From contig JAHAJA010000002.1 of assembly GCA_018372435.1 (NCBI GenBank), forward strand, positions 248,001 through 312,000: DNA of 64,000 nt. Direction: 5' to 3'. Shown here piece after piece: positions 1 to 7,565 of this stretch (within the stretch, counting starts at the first letter, position 1; each line of letters opens with the position of its first letter). The DNA comes from Clostridiales bacterium (GTDB lineage: Bacteria; Bacillota; Clostridia; Lachnospirales; Lachnospiraceae). The position numbers and the translations under genes are program-made. The notes under the pieces were generated by a model, which did no database searches, was not told where the DNA came from, and saw only the letters and a list, made by a program, of their open reading frames with translations.

Positions 1-11
1 GGAAATTAGTT

Positions 12-1097
12 ATGGAAAAGACGATATTAACAGGAGATCGCCCTACGGGGAAATTACATTTAGGACATTACGTAGGTTCATTAAAAGGAAGAGTTGAATT
101 ACAGAATTCTGGTGAATATAAGAATATATTTATCATGATTGCTGATGCGCAAGCATTAACGGATAATTCAGAAAATCCTGAGAAAGTAAGACAGAATATT
201 ATAGAAGTAGCATTAGATTATCTATCAGTAGGATTAGACCCTGAGAAATCCACATTATTCATTCAATCACAAATTCCTGAATTATGTGAGTTAGCATTTT
301 ATTATATGAATCTTGTGACAGTATCTAGGTTACAAAGGAATCCTACAGTGAAATCTGAGATTCAGATGCGTAATTTTGAAGCAAGCATTCCGGTTGGATT
401 TTTTACGTATCCTATTAGCCAAGCTTCTGATATTACAGCTTTTAAAGCAACAACTGTGCCTGTTGGCGAAGATCAACTTCCAATGTTAGAACAAACAAAA
501 GAAATTGTTCGTAAGTTCAATTCTGTATATGGAGATACCTTAATCGAACCAGACATCTTATTGCCTGACAATAAAGCTTGTTTAAGACTGCCAGGTATAG
601 ATGGTAAGGCGAAGATGAGTAAATCTCTTAATAACTGTATTTATTTATCAGATTCTGCTGAAGAAGTTCGTACGAAAGTTATGAGTATGTACACGGATCC
701 AGATCATATTCAAGTTTCTGATCCGGGTAAAATTGAAGGAAATTGTGTGTTTATTTATCTTGATGCATTCTGTAAACCAGAGCATTTTGAAAAATACCTT
801 CCAGATTATCAGAATCTTGAAGAGCTAAAGGCACATTATCAACGTGGTGGACTTGGAGATGTTAAGGTCAAGAGATTCCTTAATGCAATATTAGAAGAAG
901 AATTAGCACCAATTCGTGAGAGAAGAAGAGAGTTAGAACAAAGAATTCCTGAAATCTATGATATCCTTAAAGATGGAAGTAGGAGAGCAAGAGAAGTAGC
1001 AGCTAAAACATTAAATGAAGTTAAGAATTCGATGAAGATTAATTATTTTGATGATGCTGAATTAATCAGTGAACAAAGTAAAAAATTCAATAAATAA
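12..1097 (+). CDS. trpS: Tryptophan--tRNA ligase
   Basis: Cytoplasmic class I aminoacyl-tRNA synthetase that charges tRNA-Trp with tryptophan using ATP. The 361 residues are slightly longer than the usual 330-340. The HIGH-type signature appears as HLGH at residues 16-19, preceded by TGDRPTGKL, and the KMSKS loop is intact at 201-205. The start ATG follows a GGAAA at the window edge, so the promoter lies outside. The gene stands alone and is closed by a strong terminator at 1110-1151, which separates it from the convergent repressor gene. No T-box leader is visible because only 11 bases of upstream sequence are present. Family assignment is secure. Confidence 0.97.
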   Translation: MEKTILTGDRPTGKLHLGHYVGSLKGRVELQNSGEYKNIFIMIADAQALTDNSENPEKVRQNIIEVALDYLSVGLDPEKSTLFIQSQIPELCELAFYYMNLVTVSRLQRNPTVKSEIQMRNFEASIPVGFFTYPISQASDITAFKATTVPVGEDQLPMLEQTKEIVRKFNSVYGDTLIEPDILLPDNKACLRLPGIDGKAKMSKSLNNCIYLSDSAEEVRTKVMSMYTDPDHIQVSDPGKIEGNCVFIYLDAFCKPEHFEKYLPDYQNLEELKAHYQRGGLGDVKVKRFLNAILEEELAPIRERRRELEQRIPEIYDILKDGSRRAREVAAKTLNEVKNSMKINYFDDAELISEQSKKFNK

Positions 1098-1109
1098 TCT
1101 CATAAGCGT

Positions 1110-1151
1110 ACCGCCCTGATGACCTTAAAGTCAACAGGGCGGTGCTTTTTT
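1110..1151 (+). terminator. Rho-independent terminator after trpS
   Basis: A 9-bp GC-rich stem (ACCGCCCTG at 1110-1118 pairing with CAGGGCGGT at 1135-1143) is followed by six T residues at 1146-1151. It lies between trpS and the convergent LacI-family gene. Confidence 0.9.
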
Positions 1152-1177
1152 GATGAATATTTGTAATAGATATTCTT

Positions 1178-2185
1178 TTAAGTAGTTTGCCCCTCAAGTA
1201 TTACTGGAATTGTTGTATAACTCTGTACCAATAGTGAGGGATTCTCAAGTTTTCTAATCATCATATTGCCAGCTTGGACGCCCATATCGTATACATTGAT
1301 ATCTATGACTGTCGGTTTAGGATCAATGATTTGGGTATATGGATATGCATCAAAGGTTAGGAATGCTATATCCTTTGGTAATGTGAGCCCAGATTGTTCA
1401 ATGGCTTTCATCGCTCCAACGGCTAGCGTATTATTCTCACAAACTATTCCACGAGGGCGTTTTGACTCCCGTAGTATCTTAAGCGTAGTAAGATAACCTT
1501 CTTCCGTTGTTGAGTTGCTATAGAAGATTCTTTCATCAGGTACTTGGTAACCGTATTGATACATCGTACCTAGGAAGCCTTTTTGACGTTGAAAGGATAG
1601 CTCGTCCGTCTTTTGTCCACCGATAAAAGCAATCGACGTATAACCGCGCTCTACCATGTGTTGAGCAGCCAAATGCCCAGCTAAAGCATGATTGGTGTCT
1701 ACCCAACAGAGTCTACTTTCAAAGCCAGGATGACCAATTATAATATGCGGAAAGTTTTGATTGATAATTGTTTCAGCAATGGAAGTGTTAATAGCAGAGC
1801 CATGTATGATTATTCCGTCACAACTCTTTGTTGACAATAGGCGTGCTACACTTTCTCCTTTGACTGTATCTTTTGAAATATCTTGTAATGTCATAGTATA
1901 GTCATGTCCCGATAGTTCGTTATATGCACCACACATGATATCAAACATATGAGGATTCAAATAAGCGCTATCTTTTTCTAGATATGTAAGAAATACTATG
2001 TTTTTGGTAGATTTCCTGGCAAAACTTACAGCTCTTGCATTGGGGATATAATCTAATTTCTCGATTGCTTGGTGTACTCGTGTTGCTGTTGCAGGGGAGA
2101 TGGTTGTCCAGTTATTCAGTACCTTTGAGACGGTAGAAGTAGACACCCCGGCTTCTTTTGCAACATCATTGATTGTTATAGGCAT
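1178..2185 (-). CDS. LacI/GalR-family transcriptional repressor (maltodextrin locus)
   Basis: DNA-binding repressor of 335 residues, the usual length for the family. The N-terminal helix-turn-helix reads ITINDVAKEAGVSTSTVSKV, followed by the hinge region and a periplasmic-binding-protein-like sugar domain (about residues 60-330). It is transcribed divergently from a sugar ABC transporter operon, and the intergenic region holds three related sites of the form TTAGGAAAAC(N2)TTTCCTAA. I infer that it represses both itself and the transporter and is released by a maltodextrin-type sugar. The effector is not proven by sequence. The start ATG has a GGAGGA-type ribosome site upstream on the minus strand. 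Confidence 0.93.
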   Translation of the reverse strand: MPITINDVAKEAGVSTSTVSKVLNNWTTISPATATRVHQAIEKLDYIPNARAVSFARKSTKNIVFLTYLEKDSAYLNPHMFDIMCGAYNELSGHDYTMTLQDISKDTVKGESVARLLSTKSCDGIIIHGSAINTSIAETIINQNFPHIIIGHPGFESRLCWVDTNHALAGHLAAQHMVERGYTSIAFIGGQKTDELSFQRQKGFLGTMYQYGYQVPDERIFYSNSTTEEGYLTTLKILRESKRPRGIVCENNTLAVGAMKAIEQSGLTLPKDIAFLTFDAYPYTQIIDPKPTVIDINVYDMGVQAGNMMIRKLENPSLLVQSYTTIPVILEGQTT

Positions 2186-2235
2186 TCTTAATTCCTCCTT
2201 ACTAATTCAACATATTTTAGTTAAAAACGTTTCTT

Positions 2236-2255
2236 TTAAGAAAACGCTTTCCTAA
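2236..2255. promoter_or_regulatory. LacI-type operator 1 (repressor-proximal)
   Basis: The 20-bp imperfect palindrome TTAAGAAAACGCTTTCCTAA lies about 50 bases before the repressor start and matches the transporter-proximal operator at 17 of 20 positions. It is probably the autoregulatory site. Confidence 0.7.
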
Positions 2256-2275
2256 ACTTATACAAATATAGGATT

Positions 2276-2295
2276 ATAGTATAGCGTTTTCCTAA
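2276..2295. promoter_or_regulatory. LacI-type operator 2 (half-conserved)
   Basis: On the minus strand this reads TTAGGAAAACGC, the conserved left half of the operators on either side. The other half (TATACTA) is poorly conserved. It is probably an auxiliary site between the two divergent promoters. Confidence 0.45.
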
Positions 2296-2324
2296 CAAAG
2301 TCAATAGAAATATCAATAGGTTTA

Positions 2325-2353
2325 TTGACGTTTCCGTGTTAAAATGGTAAAAC
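2325..2353 (+). promoter_or_regulatory. Candidate sigma-A promoter of the sugar transporter operon
   Basis: TTGACG at 2325-2330 is followed after 17 bp by TAAAAC at 2348-2353. The -35 box is good and the -10 box weak. The downstream operator at 2397-2416 would block elongation or clearance from here. Confidence 0.45.
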
Positions 2354-2396
2354 ATAGATAACAACAAGTACAGCTGATTTGTTGAATATGTAAAGG

Positions 2397-2416
2397 TTAG
2401 GAAAACAGTTTCCTAA
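2397..2416. promoter_or_regulatory. LacI-type operator 3 (transporter-proximal)
   Basis: TTAGGAAAACAGTTTCCTAA has perfect 8-bp arms around a 4-bp centre. It ends only five bases before the GAGGG ribosome site of the binding-protein gene, so bound repressor would sit in the transcribed leader as a roadblock. Confidence 0.75.
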
Positions 2417-2432
2417 AATGGAGGGATTCGAG

Positions 2433-3758
2433 ATGAAAAAAAGAAGAAGTTTTGCTTTATGTTTAGCATTAATCCTGATAGTGGGATCTTTAGCAGGGTG
2501 CGGTAAAAAGAATTCAAACAAAAACACGTCAAGCAATTCAAAAGATAACGCAGTAGAAGCAACAACAGACGATACATCTACTGATCAAACAAAAGAGGCA
2601 GATGAACAGACAACAGAAGAAACAAAGCCAGTTTCTATTACAGTTTGGCATGATGGGAATGAAGCTATCATGCAAACAATACAAGATTACATAAACAATA
2701 AACTAGTAGAAGACAAAATCACTGTAACTTTTGAAAAGAAAACTGGATTAACTGATCAGTTAAAATTATATGGCAATGATTCGAATAACGGTCCAGACAT
2801 GTATTTCTATGCACATGATTCTTTAGGAATGTTTGCCGAGATGGGAATTCTTTCACCAGTTACCGATGTAGTAGATACGTCTGCAATGAGTGATTTGCTA
2901 CCAATGACTGTTGATGCTTGTTCATATAAAGATACGCAGTATATGATTCCTGTTTATTTTGAAACATTATTATTCATGTATAACAAGGATCTTTGGGAAG
3001 GTGATATGCCGACAACTACAGATGCTTTATATGATTACATGGTAGCTCATACCGATACGAAAGCCGGTACTTATGCTGTTGTTAATCAACATTCCACTGC
3101 TTATAATGTAGCACCATATATTAATGGTTTTGGTGGATATATTATTGACAAAGATGCAAAAGCAGGTTTGAATGAACAAGCTACAAAAGATGCGATTACA
3201 TATAATAAGAAGTTTGCGGATTTAGAAGCAGATGGTGACTACAATACAGTAACAACGTTGTTTAATGAGTCAAAAGCAGCTGCAATTATCGGTGGACCAT
3301 GGTTAGTTTCTGGAATTAATGATGCGGGTATTAATTTAGGAATTAAGTCATTAGTTAGTTTTACACTTCCAAACGGAAACGCACTTGCACCATATTCAGG
3401 AGTACAAGGAATTGGAGTTTTAAAACATGCAGTAGATAGTAAGAAAGAAGCATTAGCTAAAGTATTAACGGCTATTACCGATAAGGATTTAGGTATTGCA
3501 TTAGCTAAAACAGCAAATTGTGCACCAGCCAATACTACATCATATGATGATGCAGAAGTAGCAGCAAACGAAATGGTAGTTGCAATGAAGGAAACTGCTG
3601 CTACAGCAGTACCAATGCCAAATATTCCTGAATTGAGTGCGATGTGGGGACCAACTGAAAGTTTACTAGCAGCTGTTAATAAATCAGGAGAAGATGTGAA
3701 CAAGGCTGCAGATACGTATCAAGAGAATGCAATAACAGCAATCAAAGATATGCAATAA
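2433..3758 (+). CDS. Sugar ABC transporter substrate-binding lipoprotein (maltodextrin type)
   Basis: Extracellular lipid-anchored binding protein that delivers sugar to the two permeases encoded next. The signal peptide MKKRRSFALCLALILIV ends in the lipobox LAGC, followed by a low-complexity Ser/Thr/Asn/Glu linker (about residues 25-70) and a MalE-like family 1 solute-binding domain. I start at the second ATG because GAGGG lies seven bases before it; the first ATG, 15 bases upstream, would overlap that site. This gives 441 residues. The GH13 enzyme in the same operon suggests malto-oligosaccharides as ligand. No ATP-binding subunit is encoded here, so a shared MsmX-type ATPase elsewhere is likely. 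Confidence 0.92.
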   Translation: MKKRRSFALCLALILIVGSLAGCGKKNSNKNTSSNSKDNAVEATTDDTSTDQTKEADEQTTEETKPVSITVWHDGNEAIMQTIQDYINNKLVEDKITVTFEKKTGLTDQLKLYGNDSNNGPDMYFYAHDSLGMFAEMGILSPVTDVVDTSAMSDLLPMTVDACSYKDTQYMIPVYFETLLFMYNKDLWEGDMPTTTDALYDYMVAHTDTKAGTYAVVNQHSTAYNVAPYINGFGGYIIDKDAKAGLNEQATKDAITYNKKFADLEADGDYNTVTTLFNESKAAAIIGGPWLVSGINDAGINLGIKSLVSFTLPNGNALAPYSGVQGIGVLKHAVDSKKEALAKVLTAITDKDLGIALAKTANCAPANTTSYDDAEVAANEMVVAMKETAATAVPMPNIPELSAMWGPTESLLAAVNKSGEDVNKAADTYQENAITAIKDMQ

Positions 3759-3764
3759 TTTTAT

Positions 3765-3805
3765 GAGACTGTTGATGGTTGATAGAATCAACGATTAACA
3801 GTCTC
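3765..3805 (+). terminator. Intercistronic hairpin after the binding-protein gene
   Basis: GAGACTGTT (3765-3773) pairs with AACAGTCTC (3797-3805), and an inner GTTGAT pairs with ATCAAC. No T-tract follows, so this is more likely an mRNA-stabilising or attenuating hairpin than a full terminator. It would let the binding protein be made in excess over the permeases. Confidence 0.55.
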
Positions 3806-3824
3806 TAAGAAGGAGAAAGACAGT

Positions 3825-4712
3825 ATGAAGAGCAAAAAGAAAATAACCCCTTGGATTTATTTTACACCAGCATTGATTCTTATTAGTGTAATTATTGTCT
3901 TCCCGATTCTGTATACAGGATATATTTCATTGACCAACATGAATGTCTTCCATTGGTTTGACTATAAGATAATTGGATTCGATAACTACCAAAGAGCACT
4001 ACTTAAGATTGATTCTGGCTTTATCAAGGCTGTTTTTACAACATTCATCTGGACTGCACTTAATATGGTTATTCAAGTTGTTGTCGCTTACCTAATTGCA
4101 GTGGGACTTAATACACCAGGACTTAAGCTCAGCAGATTATATAAGACACTTTTGATGTTTCCATGGGCAATGCCAGCATATGTGTCAATTCTACTTTGGA
4201 GAGTTGGAATCTATAATACGGAATTCGGTTTGTTGAATAAGATATTCGTATCGCTTGGACTTGGAAAGATGAATTTCTTATCAGAAAATGTACCAGCATT
4301 CATAGCGTGTATGGTCTTGAATCTATGGATGGCTTTGCCTTTTATGATAATGATGATTGATGGAGCACTTCAAAGTGTGGACCGTTGTTATTACGAGAGT
4401 GCAACACTTGATGGAGCTGGATTTTTAGTTAAGAATATGTACATAACTATACCATCTATTAAGCAAATTATAGCTCCAGCAGTGATAATGACTACATTCA
4501 CAACATTTAAACAGTTCGATATTATCTACCTACTGACGTTGCAAAAGGGATCTTTAACAGGTTCCACCTTACAGACGATTATAACATACGCACATCAGAA
4601 TGCATTTGTATCCAATAATTATGGTTTATCCTCAGCAGTTTCGATTATTATATTCTTGATAATTATTGTATGCTCTTTGGGTACGAATCGTGGTGTAAAG
4701 GAGGAAGTATAG
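3825..4712 (+). CDS. Sugar ABC transporter permease, MalF type
   Basis: Integral membrane subunit of 295 residues that forms the transport channel with the next gene product. It has about six hydrophobic segments, beginning at residues 10-32 (PWIYFTPALILISVIIVFPI). The cytoplasmic EAA loop, YYESATLDGAGF near residue 190, contacts the ATPase. It lacks the long periplasmic loop of E. coli MalF, as is usual in Firmicutes. A GGAGAAAG ribosome site precedes the ATG. The next gene starts immediately after the stop codon, so the two permeases are translationally coupled. Substrate specificity is inferred from the locus. Confidence 0.93.
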   Translation: MKSKKKITPWIYFTPALILISVIIVFPILYTGYISLTNMNVFHWFDYKIIGFDNYQRALLKIDSGFIKAVFTTFIWTALNMVIQVVVAYLIAVGLNTPGLKLSRLYKTLLMFPWAMPAYVSILLWRVGIYNTEFGLLNKIFVSLGLGKMNFLSENVPAFIACMVLNLWMALPFMIMMIDGALQSVDRCYYESATLDGAGFLVKNMYITIPSIKQIIAPAVIMTTFTTFKQFDIIYLLTLQKGSLTGSTLQTIITYAHQNAFVSNNYGLSSAVSIIIFLIIIVCSLGTNRGVKEEV

Positions 4713-5558
4713 ATGTCAACGAAGAAAATAAAGAAAAGAATTGGATTATTTGCTTTGAATGTGTTCTTTATAATAATTTGTTTTGTCGGTTTGGTGCCTA
4801 TCTTATATGCCTTTACCTTATCCGTGAGTGGGGATGGAGGAGCATTAACCTCTAAGATGTCGATACTGCCAACCTCGTTCACATTGAAGAATTACGTAGC
4901 AGTTTTTCAGGAAAAACCGTTCTTATTATGGTTTAAGAACTCGATGGTTCTTAGTATTGGAACGATGATTATCGCAATGGGTTTTGCAATAATAGCGGCA
5001 TATGCATTCTCTAGATTTCAGTTTAGAGGAAAGAGGAAGGTATTACTATTACTACTCTTATTAAATGCTTTCCCACAGATATTATCCATGTTTGCAATCT
5101 TTCGTTTGTTCAAAACTTTGAACCTTATTAATTCGCAAATGGGATTAATTCTTATCTATGCTGGAAGCATGTGTATCTTTAGTATCTGGAATATGAAAGG
5201 CTACTTCGATACCATACCAATTGAGATAGAGGAAGCTTCCAAAATCGATGGAGCTAGCAATGGACAATTACTTACCAAAATCATATTACCATTAGCGTTG
5301 CCGGCTATTATCGTGACATCTGTCATGGTGTTAATATTTGTATGGAATGAATATCTATTCGCTACTACATTCTTACTTAATGATAAGAGCTACTCGTTAG
5401 CAGGCGGTTTATATCAATTACAAGCAGATGATTATACTAGAAGTTGGCCGATGTTTACAGCGGCAGCAATAATGGTTTCTACGCCAATACTTGTAATCTT
5501 CTTCGCGATTCAAAAGTATATGGTATCAGGTTTGACAGCAGGTGGCGTTAAAGGATAA
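4713..5558 (+). CDS. Sugar ABC transporter permease, MalG type
   Basis: Second transmembrane subunit, 281 residues with six predicted membrane helices. The EAA motif reads EIEEASKIDGASNGQLL, followed by PLALPAI, as in MalG-type permeases. The C-terminal MVSGLTAGGVKG tail is typical of the family and in MalG helps dock the protein to the ATPase and binding protein. The start codon directly follows the previous stop codon and has a GGAGG within the upstream gene. It acts with the MalF-type subunit and the lipoprotein as one importer. Confidence 0.94.
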   Translation: MSTKKIKKRIGLFALNVFFIIICFVGLVPILYAFTLSVSGDGGALTSKMSILPTSFTLKNYVAVFQEKPFLLWFKNSMVLSIGTMIIAMGFAIIAAYAFSRFQFRGKRKVLLLLLLLNAFPQILSMFAIFRLFKTLNLINSQMGLILIYAGSMCIFSIWNMKGYFDTIPIEIEEASKIDGASNGQLLTKIILPLALPAIIVTSVMVLIFVWNEYLFATTFLLNDKSYSLAGGLYQLQADDYTRSWPMFTAAAIMVSTPILVIFFAIQKYMVSGLTAGGVKG

Positions 5559-5583
5559 TAATCAACAGAAAAGGAAGAGTCAT

Positions 5584-7401
5584 ATGAATAAAAGTGCAAT
5601 TTTACATATCCCGCTATCACAATATGCATTCGCCACGGGTGAACACAATTTAACGATTCGAATTCGTACAGGAAAGAATGATTTAACTGCATGTACACTT
5701 TATTATGGAGATCGAGCTTGCAATTGTACACCAGTACGTTTTTATCCATTACCAATGAAAAGTATTGGAGAAGACAACTTATATACGTACTATGAAGCAA
5801 ATGTGGAAAGTGATTATAATCGGATATGTTATTATTTTAAATTAGAAAAAGACGAAGAATGGTATTACTATTATGCGGATCAATTTACCCATAAGTTAGC
5901 TGATATTAAGCTTGATGATCATATTATAGAAGGACGTAGTGAATATTATCAATATCCAGTTATTCTACGTGAAGAGATACTAGATGTACCAGAATGGTTT
6001 AGGAATGCTATTGTATATAATATATTTCCTGATAGTTTTGCTAGTGCCAAAAGAGAATTGTCAGGTGAATCAAGAGTAGTTGAAGTTGAATTAGGAAGTA
6101 ATGTTCAAGAACTAGATAAAGTTAGTAATAGAGAGGGAGCATATAAAACGACTTGTAAATCTCGCCTAGGGGGAACAATTAATGGAATTAGAGAGAATCT
6201 AGATTATATCAGGAATCTTGGTTTTACGTGTATCTATCTGAATCCAATTTTTGTTGCAGGGGAGAGTCACAAGTATGATATATTAGATTATTTCCATATA
6301 GATCCTTGTTTTGGAACGGATGAAGAATTCCGTTGTCTTGTGGAGGAGATTCATAGAAGAGGTATGAGAATTATCATTGATGGCGTTTTTAATCATTGCA
6401 GTTGGTATTTCTTTGCCTTTGACGATGTAGTGAGGAATGGGGAAAACTCAAGATATAGAGATTGGTTTTATGACCTTACATATCCGGTTATTCGACCAGA
6501 AGATGAGAAAGACCTTCCTAGTTATGCTTGCTTTGCTTATGAGAGAAAGATGCCAAAGCTGAATACTTCAAATCAAGAAGTTCAAGAATACTTTGCTAGT
6601 GTTTGTGAGTATTGGTTAAGGGAATTCAAAGTGGATGGCTGGAGACTCGATGTGGCTAACGAGGTCGATCGTAATTTCTGGCGCAGATTCAGACAGACTG
6701 CAAAGAAAGCAAACAAAGAATCGGTGTTAATCGGTGAAGTATGGGAGGACTCTTCAAGCTGGTTAAAGGGTGATTCGTTTGACTCTACGATGAATTATGA
6801 TTTTAGAAAACATTGTAGAGAGTTCTTTGCTCTTCGTGAAATAGACGGTAGAAGCTTTAGAGAGTGTATGTTACAGATGTATCTTCGTTATCCAGCGAAT
6901 ATCGCACTAGGCCAATTGAATCTGTTAGACAGTCATGATGTACCAAGGTTCTTGTCCCTATGTCAAGGGGATATTAGTAGATATCAACTTGCTCTTGTGT
7001 TTTTATTAATGTTTCCAGGGGTGCCGAGCATATTCTATGGTGATGAGAAGGCTATACAAGGAATTACGGAGAGTGAATATAGAAGTCCAATGCCTTGGAA
7101 TAAGACTGAGGATATAGAATCACTTGTGAAAGAACTTATATATATAAGAAAGAAGTATCTTAAACCTAGTGATGCGTTTAGTTTCCGTGATATAGTCGAT
7201 TGTGACGATGTTGTTTGTCTTGAGAGAATCACAGATACAGGAAGGATCTTGGTTTGGTTGAATGGTTCTAAGGAAAGTATTTGTATAAGTGATTCTATTA
7301 GCGATTTTATTAGCGAAGAATCAGTCCTACTAACGAATGGTTACGAACGGGAAGGATTAAACACGAATTCTTTCGTTATACTGTTTATTCCTATTATATA
7401 A
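5584..7401 (+). CDS. GH13 alpha-glycosidase (neopullulanase / cyclomaltodextrinase type)
   Basis: Hydrolyses imported maltodextrins or cyclodextrins. No signal peptide is visible, so it should be cytoplasmic. An N-terminal beta-domain resembling CBM34 (about residues 5-125) precedes the TIM barrel. The catalytic nucleophile is Asp356 in GWRLDVANE, the acid/base is Glu385 in IGEVWED, and the third carboxylate is Asp452 in LLDSHDVPRF. I chose the ATG with AAGGAAGA six bases upstream rather than an in-frame GTG 42 bases earlier, giving 605 residues. It ends the transporter operon and completes uptake and cleavage of malto-oligosaccharides. Exact product specificity cannot be read from sequence. 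Confidence 0.9.
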   Translation: MNKSAILHIPLSQYAFATGEHNLTIRIRTGKNDLTACTLYYGDRACNCTPVRFYPLPMKSIGEDNLYTYYEANVESDYNRICYYFKLEKDEEWYYYYADQFTHKLADIKLDDHIIEGRSEYYQYPVILREEILDVPEWFRNAIVYNIFPDSFASAKRELSGESRVVEVELGSNVQELDKVSNREGAYKTTCKSRLGGTINGIRENLDYIRNLGFTCIYLNPIFVAGESHKYDILDYFHIDPCFGTDEEFRCLVEEIHRRGMRIIIDGVFNHCSWYFFAFDDVVRNGENSRYRDWFYDLTYPVIRPEDEKDLPSYACFAYERKMPKLNTSNQEVQEYFASVCEYWLREFKVDGWRLDVANEVDRNFWRRFRQTAKKANKESVLIGEVWEDSSSWLKGDSFDSTMNYDFRKHCREFFALREIDGRSFRECMLQMYLRYPANIALGQLNLLDSHDVPRFLSLCQGDISRYQLALVFLLMFPGVPSIFYGDEKAIQGITESEYRSPMPWNKTEDIESLVKELIYIRKKYLKPSDAFSFRDIVDCDDVVCLERITDTGRILVWLNGSKESICISDSISDFISEESVLLTNGYEREGLNTNSFVILFIPII

Positions 7402-7411
7402 TGATTACAAA

Positions 7412-7441
7412 GAGGTTGTTGCAAATGCAACAGCCTCATTT
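7412..7441 (+). terminator. Probable terminator of the maltodextrin operon
   Basis: GAGGTTGTTGCA (7412-7423) can pair with TGCAACAGCCTC (7426-7437) with one G-U pair, leaving a tight loop. The T-tract is weak (ATTTGT), so some read-through is possible. Confidence 0.6.
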
Positions 7442-7565
7442 GTCACTTTAGTTGACAAAAATTATAGAACAATTTATAATAGATTACTAGAATAAGGACT
7501 AGTGTTGCGTTTGTGGTTGATAGAACACATACCAATATAATATATATACGCAGGAGGCAAACACA

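Noticed and set aside
3239..3703. 154-codon minus-strand frame inside the binding-protein gene
   Set aside because: It is antisense to a conserved coding region with no matching family and no promoter.
7442..7565. T-box leader for alaS
   Set aside because: No AGGGTGG-type T-box sequence or antiterminator is present in the spacer before the gene.
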